Of a stretch of DNA of 64,000 bases, positions 7,706 to 15,678 are shown piece by piece (positions within the stretch are counted from its first letter, which is position 1; every line of letters starts with the position of its first letter). The notes below the pieces were generated by a model. It had not been told where the DNA came from and did no database searches. It saw only the letters and a program-made list of their open reading frames with translations. This stretch comes from CAZDCD01 sp964503885. GTDB lineage: Bacteria; Bacteroidota; Bacteroidia; Bacteroidales; UBA10428. The stretch covers positions 1-64,000 of the forward strand of contig CAZDCD010000024.1 of the NCBI GenBank assembly GCA_964503885.1. The letters are read 5' to 3'. Both the position numbers and the translations under genes were made by a program.

Positions 7706-9493
7706 ATGCCTGAATATAAAATTCACCTGCTGGTTTGTGACGGTGCAGGGTGCAAATCCCGCGAAAGCGAGCTTGTATACGACAACCTCAAAACCGGAAT
7801 CAGGAATCAGGGATTGGAGGATTACGCGAAAGTTGTCCGCGCCGGATGTTTCGGGCTGTGCGAACACGGTCCGGTTGTCAAAGTGATGCCCGACGAAACC
7901 TATTACCTGCAGGTCAAACCCGGAGATGCCGGCGTGATTGTCGGGGAGCATATCGTGAAAGGGGAAAAAGCAATGCAGATCAACCATTTCGATGCTGCAG
8001 AAGCCACACAGAATAAGTCATCCGGAACCATACGGAAAAAGCAGATCAGGATTGCACTCCGGAATTGCGGAATTATCGATCCGGAAAATATCGATGAGTA
8101 TATTGCACGCCACGGATACGAAGCATTGGGCAAGGTTCTTGGCAGCATGACCCCGGAACAGACCATAAAGGTTGTTAAGGATTCGGGATTGCGCGGAAGA
8201 GGCGGTGCGGGATTTTCTGCAGGATTGAAATGGGAGCTCGCCAGGAACAATCAGGCCGACCAGAAATATGTAGTATGCAATGCCGATGAAGGAGATCCCG
8301 GGGCATTCATGGACAGGTCGATCCTGGAGGGCGATCCGCATTCTGTCCTCGAAGCGATGGCCATATGCGGTTACTGCATCGGTGCCACGAAAGGATTGAT
8401 ATACATCAGGGCCGAATACCCCCTGGCCATTGAAAGGCTTAAAAAATCTATGAACCAGGCCAACGAATGCGGGTTGCTGGGCAAAAATATTCTGGGTTTG
8501 GGATTCGATTTTGAGATTGAACTGAGGTATGGTGCGGGTGCGTTTGTCTGCGGGGAAGAAACAGCGCTTATCCAATCCATGGAGGGCGGAAGAGGCGAAC
8601 CCAGGCTTAAACCGCCGTTCCCTGCGGAATCAGGGTATCTCGGTAAACCCACCAACGTAAACAATGTGGAAACTTACGCCAACGTGCCTATCATAATACT
8701 TAATGGACAGGAGTGGTTCAGCAGCATAGGAACGGCTAAATCAAAAGGCACGAAAGTATTCGCACTGGCCGGAAAAATAAACAATGTGGGACTCATCGAA
8801 GTGCCGATGGGGATAACACTTCGTGAGGTAATTTTCGAGATCGGCGGAGGCATTAAGAACGGGAAAAAATTCAAAGCAGTGCAGACCGGCGGTCCTTCGG
8901 GTGGCTGCCTGACTGAAAAACATCTCGATATTCCGATTGATTATGAGAACCTTGTTGCCATTGGCTCAATGATGGGATCGGGCGGGATGATCGTAATGGA
9001 TGAAGACGATTGTATGGTGGATATGGCCAAGTTTTTCCTGGAGTTCACCGTGGAAGAATCGTGCGGAAAGTGCACGCCCTGCCGGATCGGAAACAAAAGG
9101 CTGCATGAACTGCTCGAACGGATCTGCAAAGGTAACGGGGCACACGAAGACCTCGAGCGACTAAAGAACCTTGGCCTTGTCATTAAGGACGCGTCGCTGT
9201 GCAATCTTGGCCAGTCGTCGCCAAATCCGGTATTGTCGATGATGGAACACTTCAGAGAAGAATACATAGCGCATGTCACCGATAAAAAATGTCCGGCAGG
9301 TGTCTGCAAAGCCATGATGGTTTATGAGGTGGTGGATGAGAATTGTGTAGGATGCATGGCCTGTGCAAGGGCATGCCCCGTTGGCGCCATCACCGGTGAG
9401 CGCAAGGAAGTTCATAAAATCGATACCAGGCTTTGTATAAAATGCGGGGCATGCCTCGACAGGTGTAAATTCAATGCGATAATTGTCAATTAA
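7706..9493 (+). CDS. hydB: [FeFe]-hydrogenase NADH-oxidising subunit HydB (NuoF-like)
   Basis: HydB carries FMN and the NAD(H) site of the multimeric, probably electron-bifurcating, [FeFe] hydrogenase. In the 595-residue protein: an N-terminal thioredoxin-like [2Fe-2S] domain (C11, C16, C48, C52); a NuoF/51-kDa FMN-NADH domain (GLRGRGGAGFSAGLKW near residue 165, YVVCNADEGDPGAFMDR near 190); an SLBB region; a [4Fe-4S] site ESCGKCTPCRIG near 450; and a C-terminal 2[4Fe-4S] ferredoxin (CVGCMACARACP, CIKCGACLDRC). The ATG at 7706 (MPEYKIHLLVC) is preferred to an upstream start that overlaps the previous gene. It is also comparable to HndC. Whether it truly bifurcates between ferredoxin and NADH cannot be read from sequence. 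Confidence 0.93.
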   Translation: MPEYKIHLLVCDGAGCKSRESELVYDNLKTGIRNQGLEDYAKVVRAGCFGLCEHGPVVKVMPDETYYLQVKPGDAGVIVGEHIVKGEKAMQINHFDAAEATQNKSSGTIRKKQIRIALRNCGIIDPENIDEYIARHGYEALGKVLGSMTPEQTIKVVKDSGLRGRGGAGFSAGLKWELARNNQADQKYVVCNADEGDPGAFMDRSILEGDPHSVLEAMAICGYCIGATKGLIYIRAEYPLAIERLKKSMNQANECGLLGKNILGLGFDFEIELRYGAGAFVCGEETALIQSMEGGRGEPRLKPPFPAESGYLGKPTNVNNVETYANVPIIILNGQEWFSSIGTAKSKGTKVFALAGKINNVGLIEVPMGITLREVIFEIGGGIKNGKKFKAVQTGGPSGGCLTEKHLDIPIDYENLVAIGSMMGSGGMIVMDEDDCMVDMAKFFLEFTVEESCGKCTPCRIGNKRLHELLERICKGNGAHEDLERLKNLGLVIKDASLCNLGQSSPNPVLSMMEHFREEYIAHVTDKKCPAGVCKAMMVYEVVDENCVGCMACARACPVGAITGERKEVHKIDTRLCIKCGACLDRCKFNAIIVN

Positions 9494-9503
9494 TCATTTG
9501 AAT

Positions 9504-11279
9504 ATGGAAACGGTTAAACTTACGATAGACAATAAGGTGGTCGAGGCAGAAAAAAATACGACCATATACAAGGCAGCCAAACAGGTCGGGGTCGATATCC
9601 CGGTCCTTTGTTATATGGACCTTCATGACCTGCACATCGAACATAAACCCGGCGGATGCAGGATCTGCGTGGTTGAGGTGGAGGGACGCCGAAGTCTGGC
9701 CCCCGCCTGTTCAACGGATGTTTATGAAGGAATGGTTGTAAACACGCATTCCATCAGGGCGCTGAATGCCCGACGTATTGTAATGGAGCTCATCCTGTCT
9801 GATCACCCTAAGGATTGCCTGGTATGCGCCAAATCGGGCAACTGCGACCTGCAGAATATGGCTGAAAAACTGGGTATACGTGAAATACCTTACCAGGAAA
9901 TTTCTGAAATTTCAACGTACAGGACCGATTTCTCACCGTCGATCATCCGCAACATGGATAAATGCATTATGTGCCGGAGGTGTGAAACCATGTGCAACGA
10001 ATTCCAGACTGTTGGTGCATTGTCTGCAGTAAACCGGGGATTTATGGCGGTGGTTGCCCCTGCATTTGAAATGGACCTTGAAGATTCGGTTTGTACATAC
10101 TGCGGTCAGTGTGTTGCTGTGTGCCCGACTGCAGCGCTGACCGAGGTCGACCATACCAACCGCCTGATCCGTGACCTTTCAAACCCGGCCAAAACGGTTA
10201 TTGTTCAGACAGCGCCTGCGGTCAGAGCTGCGCTGGGCGAGTCTTTCGGTATGCCGGCCGGCAGCCTGGTAACGGGTAAAATGGTATCGGCCCTGAGACG
10301 ACTGGGTATTAAATATGTATTCGATACTGATTTTGCAGCCGATCTTACCATTATGGAAGAAGGATCGGAATTGCTGGATAGGATATCGAGGCATCTTAAA
10401 GGCGATACGGATGTTAAACTCCCGATACTTACATCATGTTGTCCGGGCTGGGTGAATTTTTTCGAATCCCAGTTTACCGACATGCTTGATATACCTTCCA
10501 CTGCCAGGTCGCCACAGCAAATGTTCGGGGCCATAGCGAAAAGTTATTTCGCCCAGAAAATAGGCGTAAAGAGGGAGGATCTTATCGTAGTTTCGATAAT
10601 GCCCTGCCTGGCAAAGAAATATGAATGCCAGCGCGATGAATTCAAAGTAAACGGCAACCCCGATGTCGATTATTCCATCTCCACCCGTGAACTGGCCACA
10701 CTAATAAAGCGTGCGAACATAGACTTCGGTTCGCTTCCGGATGATGATTTTGATGTTCCGCTCGGTGAATCTTCAGGCGCCGGCGTTATTTTCGGGGCAA
10801 CAGGAGGTGTTATCGAGGCTGCCGTGCGCACTGCCTATGAGCTGTATACCGGGAAAAGCCTTGAAAAAGTTGATTTCAGGGAACTCAGGGGAATGGAAGG
10901 GATCAGGCAGGCCACAATAGATTTTAACGGTACAGGTGTAAATATTGGCATTGCCCATGGACTCGGAAAAGCAAGGGAATTACTGGAGAGCATACGTAAA
11001 GGTGAAAACCGGTTCCATGCCATTGAGATCATGGCCTGTCCCGGAGGATGTATCGGTGGCGGAGGGCAGCCGTTACACCACGGCAAGACCGGGATCCTCC
11101 TGAAACGGATGGAAGCCCTTTATCTCGAAGACAGGAACAAGCCCATCAGAAAATCACACGAAAATCCGTATATCATCAAACTGTACGAGGAATTTCTGGG
11201 CAAACCCCTGAGCGACAAGTCCCATAAACTTTTACACACACATTATGTCGACAGGAGCAAGAAAATCATCTATATCTGA
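9504..11279 (+). CDS. hydA: [FeFe]-hydrogenase catalytic subunit HydA
   Basis: HydA reduces protons to hydrogen at the H-cluster. The 591-residue protein has a [2Fe-2S] domain (C36, C52, C55, C69), a His-ligated [4Fe-4S] site (H101, C105, C108, C114), two further [4Fe-4S] clusters (C154/157/160 with C207; C197/200/203 with C164), and all H-cluster signatures: L1 TSCCPGW (310-316), L2 MPCLAKKYE (366-374) and L3 ACPGGCIGGGGQP (511-523). The domain order matches group A trimeric enzymes (HndD/HydA). The ATG at 9504 is chosen over a TTG at 9483. All catalytic cysteines are present, so an active enzyme is expected if HydE, HydF and HydG are available; only HydE is in this window. Confidence 0.95.
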   Translation: METVKLTIDNKVVEAEKNTTIYKAAKQVGVDIPVLCYMDLHDLHIEHKPGGCRICVVEVEGRRSLAPACSTDVYEGMVVNTHSIRALNARRIVMELILSDHPKDCLVCAKSGNCDLQNMAEKLGIREIPYQEISEISTYRTDFSPSIIRNMDKCIMCRRCETMCNEFQTVGALSAVNRGFMAVVAPAFEMDLEDSVCTYCGQCVAVCPTAALTEVDHTNRLIRDLSNPAKTVIVQTAPAVRAALGESFGMPAGSLVTGKMVSALRRLGIKYVFDTDFAADLTIMEEGSELLDRISRHLKGDTDVKLPILTSCCPGWVNFFESQFTDMLDIPSTARSPQQMFGAIAKSYFAQKIGVKREDLIVVSIMPCLAKKYECQRDEFKVNGNPDVDYSISTRELATLIKRANIDFGSLPDDDFDVPLGESSGAGVIFGATGGVIEAAVRTAYELYTGKSLEKVDFRELRGMEGIRQATIDFNGTGVNIGIAHGLGKARELLESIRKGENRFHAIEIMACPGGCIGGGGQPLHHGKTGILLKRMEALYLEDRNKPIRKSHENPYIIKLYEEFLGKPLSDKSHKLLHTHYVDRSKKIIYI

Positions 11280-11307
11280 TTGTTGGTTTAACTGAAAATA
11301 AGGTATT

Positions 11308-11796
11308 ATGTCAAATATAAAAGTCGAGCTTAAGAAGAGCCAGGTTGAAAAGATAAAGGAGATGTGCAGATCTTTTGACGCTGATCCGGGTGAACTCATC
11401 AATATACTGCACAAGGTTCAGGGATCATTCGGCTATCTTCCTGCAGAGGTCCAGGAAGTTATTGCCAGGGAACTGAATATTCCGGTGGCAAAAGTATACG
11501 GTGTGGTTACATTTTATTCCTTCTTCAGCATGATCCCGAAAGGGAAGTTCCCGATTTCGGTGTGCACGGGTACAGCCTGTTATGTACGCGGAGCTGAAAC
11601 AGTACTGCAGGAATTCAAAAAGGAGCTGAAACTTGAAGTGGGAGAAACCACAGACAATGGCAAATTCTCGATCAATTGCCTTCGGTGCGTGGGTGCATGC
11701 GGATTGGCTCCTGTGGTTATGGTTGGGGACAAAACATACGGAAGAGTATCGCCCGAGATGGTTAAAGACATAATCAGCGAGTACAGGGAAGTATAA
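11308..11796 (+). CDS. hydC: [FeFe]-hydrogenase subunit HydC (NuoE-like)
   Basis: This 162-residue NuoE/24-kDa-like protein holds a thioredoxin-fold [2Fe-2S] cluster and joins HydA and HydB in the NADH-linked hydrogenase complex. It shows an N-terminal helical bundle (LINILHKVQGSFGYLP, a NuoE hallmark), the YGVVTFYSFFSM segment, and the cluster ligands CTGTAC (CxxxxC) and CLRCVGAC (last two CxxxC). It is the last gene of the operon, 28 bases after hydA, and is followed by an intrinsic terminator at 11821-11852. Also comparable to HndA. Confidence 0.93.
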   Translation: MSNIKVELKKSQVEKIKEMCRSFDADPGELINILHKVQGSFGYLPAEVQEVIARELNIPVAKVYGVVTFYSFFSMIPKGKFPISVCTGTACYVRGAETVLQEFKKELKLEVGETTDNGKFSINCLRCVGACGLAPVVMVGDKTYGRVSPEMVKDIISEYREV

Positions 11797-11820
11797 CCAG
11801 AGCATATTGGGGTTGGTAAG

Positions 11821-11852
11821 AAGGGGTATTTCCATACGGGAAGCCCCTTTTT
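11821..11852 (+). terminator. Intrinsic terminator after the hydrogenase operon
   Basis: aaggggta-tttcc-atac-gggaa-g-cccctt with a following T run forms a two-part stem (AAGGGG with CCCCTT, TTTCC with GGGAA), 25 bases after the hydC stop. The rest of the roughly 300-base gap to aroA holds a TACCTTTG promoter-like element and no gene. Confidence 0.72.
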
Positions 11853-11906
11853 CATGCATACCAACAGCCGGTTACCCGAAACCGGAAACAGTGTGAGAAA
11901 ATAGTG

Positions 11907-11914
11907 TACCTTTG
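11907..11914 (+). promoter_or_regulatory. Putative -7 promoter element for the aro genes
   Basis: TACCTTTG fits TAnnTTTG and lies 181 bases before the aroA TTG. An identical octamer at 12090-12097 overlaps the proposed TTG start itself, so one of the two may be fortuitous. No clear -33 element. Confidence 0.35.
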
Positions 11915-12094
11915 CAATATCCTGACTGCCGTGGATTTTAATAAAACTTATGCCTGAACAGGATTATTCGTAAGTATGGACTGGTATGCAAAATTAGGCA
12001 CTCGCGAATACAAAAAAAATGGTGATGCATATTTATATCGTTTTGACAAATAATTATGTTTAACTAAATTCGTCGAAAATTTAACCCGGTACCT

Positions 12095-13363
12095 TTGAAA
12101 TTCAAGACCCGCAGATCAAAACTGGCAGGGGCTATACGAATCCCTGCTTCCAAGTCACATACCATACGCGCCGTGGCTATTGCCGGTGTTGCCAGGGGTA
12201 CATCAGTGCTCAGGAATCCGCTTTATTCTGCTGATATATTATCCTGCATCGACAGCATTAAAGAATTCGGCGCAGATGTTGAACAGGGAGACGATCTGGT
12301 TATTAAAGGAACCGGTGGACTACCCAGGAGAAGCTGCAATAAGATTGATGTCGGAAATTCGGGCACCAGCTTGAGGATCCTTACAGGACTGGCATCGCTG
12401 GCTGATTTTCAGATCGCCTTCGACGGTGACGCTTCCATAAGGAAACGCCCTATGATGCCCCTTCTTTCTGCGCTGGAAAAGCTCGGGGTACTGGTCATGT
12501 CCAACGACGGAAAATGCCCGTTTACTATTAAGGGCCCTATGAAGGGTGGAAAAACAACAGTGAACGGAATAAGCTCACAATTCCTTACTTCGCTGCTTAT
12601 TGCGTGTCCTCTTTCCAGGGCAGACACAGAGATAAACGTTGAGAATCTCCACGAAAAACCATACGTGGAGATTTCGATCGACTGGCTGAAAAAGCTGGGC
12701 ATACATTTCGAGCAAAAGGGACTTGAATGGTTCAGGATTCCAGGAAATCAAACATATAAAGCATTCGAACGAAATATTCCTGCAGATTTTTCATCCGCCA
12801 CTTTCGCGGCATGCGCGGCTGCCATAACGGGTTCTGAACTGTTGCTGACAGGTCTCGATTTCGCTGATCACCAGGGTGATAAGGAAATCTTTTCCTACCT
12901 GAAAAGAATGGGTGCGGAAATTACGCAAACATCCGAAGGCGTTATTGTCAAAGGAGGCAATCTTACCGGTATTGATATCGACATGAACAACACGCCGGAT
13001 GCCCTGCCGTCGATGGCGGTGGCGGGCTGTTTTGCCAAGGGTACCACCAGGCTGCTGAATGTTGATCAGGCGAGACTCAAAGAATGTGACCGCATCAATG
13101 CCGCTGTAAACGAACTTTCAAAAATGGGTGCTTCCATTGAGGAATTGCCTGACGGTATGGTGATCCATGAAAGCAAACTGACGGGTGCGCATGTCAACGG
13201 CTACGACGACCACCGGATGGTAATGGCCCTTGCAGTTGCCGGTCTTGCGGCATCGGGTGAAACCGTGGTGGACACCGCAGAAGCTGCAGGGGTTACCTAC
13301 CCGTCATTTTTCGAAGACATGAAGACCATTGGTGCCCTTATAGAACAGATTTACGAGGAATAA
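12095..13363 (+). CDS. aroA: 3-phosphoshikimate 1-carboxyvinyltransferase (EPSP synthase)
   Basis: AroA joins shikimate 3-phosphate and phosphoenolpyruvate, the sixth step of the shikimate pathway. The 422-residue protein has the N-terminal IPASKSHTIRA substrate motif, GNSGTSLRILTGLAS near residue 88 (PEP-binding loop), the RKRPM segment near 110, SSQFLTSLLIA near 155 and the C-terminal LKECDRINA and DDHRMVMALAVAG motifs. The N terminus is reached only from a TTG at 12095, with no in-frame ATG nearby. aroC follows after 29 bases, so the two are probably co-transcribed. Confidence 0.93.
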   Translation: MKFKTRRSKLAGAIRIPASKSHTIRAVAIAGVARGTSVLRNPLYSADILSCIDSIKEFGADVEQGDDLVIKGTGGLPRRSCNKIDVGNSGTSLRILTGLASLADFQIAFDGDASIRKRPMMPLLSALEKLGVLVMSNDGKCPFTIKGPMKGGKTTVNGISSQFLTSLLIACPLSRADTEINVENLHEKPYVEISIDWLKKLGIHFEQKGLEWFRIPGNQTYKAFERNIPADFSSATFAACAAAITGSELLLTGLDFADHQGDKEIFSYLKRMGAEITQTSEGVIVKGGNLTGIDIDMNNTPDALPSMAVAGCFAKGTTRLLNVDQARLKECDRINAAVNELSKMGASIEELPDGMVIHESKLTGAHVNGYDDHRMVMALAVAGLAASGETVVDTAEAAGVTYPSFFEDMKTIGALIEQIYEE

Positions 13364-13392
13364 TACCGAAATATTAACCAAAATCACAGATA

Positions 13393-14715
13393 ATGCTGGG
13401 CTGTACTTACGGAAACTTATTTAAAACCACGGTTGCAGGTGGTTCCTACCAGGAGGGTTTATCCATCAATATCCAGGGTGTGCCTCCGGGATATTACTTT
13501 ACCGAAGAAGAAATATATACCGAGCTGATGCTCAGGAAACCGGGGCAGGGCGAGCTGACATCGCCGCGGAGGGAAGCCGATGTGCCGGTGATCTATAGCG
13601 GTGTCAATGCAGCCGACACCATGCCCGGCTTCAAAAACAAGGGGTATACCAACGGTACACCGCTGGTGATCTTAATTCCGAATGTCGACAGGCATTTTGA
13701 GCACATCGAGCAGTACCAGCTTACAAACCGTACTCCTCGTCCCGGACACGCATCCTATGCCTCGTATATGAAATACGGCGAATTCGATGATTCAATCGGT
13801 GCAGGATTTTTTAGCGGACGGTATACTTCATCAATTGTGGCCGCGGGTTGTATCGCAAAAAAAGTGTTGAAAGATCACGGCATTGAAATAGTTTCGTTTG
13901 TACGGGAAGCTGCAGGCATAAGAATGGGCGACATGCCAGTGGATACCATAAAGAAAAAAGCCTCCGCTTACCGTGAAGTCCGTAAAAAATATGATCCTAT
14001 TTATCTTGAACTTTTTGCCTCGCAAAAGATGAAAACCGGTATGCGCTTTTTTGAAAAGATAGCCCTCCTGACTGACCTGGAGAAGAGGATACCCGATATT
14101 CCGAAACCGGTATATGATGAAAAAGAAATACGTGAAAAATACGGAATCAACCCCAAACTGTTCTGTCCCGATCCCGATGCTGCAGACGCTATGCATAACG
14201 AGATAATCAGGATCATGAAAGAAGGTGATTCATCGGGTGGACTGGTTGAGGTGATCGTAACAGGAGTGCCGGCTGGTATGGGTGAACCTGTGTTCAATAA
14301 GCTCGACGGCGAGCTCGGAAGGTTGATGAGCATCGGCACAGTTAAAGCGGTTGAAGTCGGTTGCGGCCTGAAAGCAGCAAAAATGAAAGGATCGGAATGT
14401 AACGATGCCATGCGGGTAGAAAACGGTAAAGTGAAATTCCTTTCGAATAATGCGGGAGGGGTCACCGGGGGACTTACAACCGGCCAGGATATTGTAGCCA
14501 GGGTTGCTGTAAAGCCAACGCCAACTATCGCCAAACCTCAACTTACTATAGACAAGGTGAGTCTTGAGAATAAAGAACTGGCTGCGGTTACACGCCGTGA
14601 TCCTACAATTGTTGCCAGAATGTGGCCGGTCGTGGAAGCGTTCACCGCCCTTATTATTCTTGATGCGTATGCACTTTACCTGGGTTATGAGGCGTTCAAA
14701 CCCAGGAAAAAATAA
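13393..14715 (+). CDS. aroC: Divergent chorismate synthase-like protein
   Basis: Chorismate synthase uses reduced FMN to convert EPSP to chorismate. At 440 residues this protein is about 70-80 longer than typical AroC. Conserved family segments are GNLFKTT, GVPPG, RREAD, RPGHASYASYMKYG, CPDPDA, GVPAGMGEPVFNKLD, GGLTTGQDI, KPTPTI and RRDP. Altered are the N-terminal GESHG motif (reads GGSYQEG, losing a conserved His), the GGGRSSARET loop (reads GAGFFSGRYTSS) and SNHAGG (reads SNNAGG). An extra block of about 65 residues (roughly 190-255) separates GDMPVD from CPDP. Its place between aroA and aroK argues for the chorismate role, but the active-site changes leave room for a different reaction. 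No second aroC is in the window. Confidence 0.75.
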   Translation: MLGCTYGNLFKTTVAGGSYQEGLSINIQGVPPGYYFTEEEIYTELMLRKPGQGELTSPRREADVPVIYSGVNAADTMPGFKNKGYTNGTPLVILIPNVDRHFEHIEQYQLTNRTPRPGHASYASYMKYGEFDDSIGAGFFSGRYTSSIVAAGCIAKKVLKDHGIEIVSFVREAAGIRMGDMPVDTIKKKASAYREVRKKYDPIYLELFASQKMKTGMRFFEKIALLTDLEKRIPDIPKPVYDEKEIREKYGINPKLFCPDPDAADAMHNEIIRIMKEGDSSGGLVEVIVTGVPAGMGEPVFNKLDGELGRLMSIGTVKAVEVGCGLKAAKMKGSECNDAMRVENGKVKFLSNNAGGVTGGLTTGQDIVARVAVKPTPTIAKPQLTIDKVSLENKELAAVTRRDPTIVARMWPVVEAFTALIILDAYALYLGYEAFKPRKK

Positions 14716-14908
14716 CCTGTATTCCTGAATTGTATCTTTTTTGAAAGCAGTGACTTAACCTTAACTTTCTTGAGGTTATGCGGCCGGTTGTTTGATGGCA
14801 CACTGCACAACCTTTGAGGGTTCCATTCACAGCATGGTGACAGCATAATCCGGTAAAAATGAAGCATTATGCCGGAACAAATACAGGCTTTTAAGGTTAC
14901 TACCGAAT

Positions 14909-15415
14909 ATGAGATATTTTATTATAGGGTATAAAAGCAGCGGAAAAACCACCATCGGCAAAAAACTTGCCGGCCTGCTCCAAATGGATTTCATCGATCT
15001 CGACGAGATGATTGAAAAAAGAACCGGACGTACCGTACCCGATATTTACAGCCGTGATGGAGAAGATGAGTTCAGGAAAATGGAGTGGAAAGCCCTGAAC
15101 GAAGTGGTCAAATCAGACGGGATTGTGGTATCCACAGGAGGAGGTGCACCCTGCCATTGTGATAATATGGCCATTATGGAGAAACACGGGGAGATCATTT
15201 ACATTAAGCTTGACGATGATTTGCTGGTAAGCCGTCTCGTAAAAGCCACTACCGACCGTCCTATCGTGCGCAACAAAAGCAGGGAGGAATTGCAGCATTA
15301 TGTAAAAGACCTCAGGAACAGGTGTGAACATTATTATCTTCAGGCAAAATATGTTCTCGACGGAAAAAATCCGGATATTAAAAAATTTGCCGAATACCTC
15401 AGACAAAAAAAATGA
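14909..15415 (+). CDS. aroK: Shikimate kinase
   Basis: Shikimate kinase phosphorylates shikimate with ATP, two steps before chorismate. The 168-residue P-loop protein has Walker A GYKSSGKTT (residues 7-15), the shikimate-binding DLDEMIE segment near 31, STGGGAP near 75, and a lid region with TDRPIV. Length is normal. It lies 193 bases downstream of the aroC-like gene, so it may be in the same transcription unit or have its own promoter. Shikimate phosphorylation, EPSP formation and the presumed chorismate step are thus side by side. Confidence 0.93.
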   Translation: MRYFIIGYKSSGKTTIGKKLAGLLQMDFIDLDEMIEKRTGRTVPDIYSRDGEDEFRKMEWKALNEVVKSDGIVVSTGGGAPCHCDNMAIMEKHGEIIYIKLDDDLLVSRLVKATTDRPIVRNKSREELQHYVKDLRNRCEHYYLQAKYVLDGKNPDIKKFAEYLRQKK

Positions 15416-15678
15416 ACTCACTTCTTCACCTGGCATTAAAAAAAATCAGATGGCATTCATTCCTGTTAAGCCGGTTTTTTAAGATGCGCTGTATTGACCC
15501 GCAATGCTGAAATTAAAGTCGGAATTGAACCGTACCTAAAATAAATTACATGACCGGTATGTTTATATCCACGAAATAATCAATCCTTTAGATAAGAAAT
15601 CTTGTATTCAGTAAGATATTTTATAATTTTAACCGTTTTAATTTCGAATGGTTAACCCTATCACTCGCTTGAATTTTA

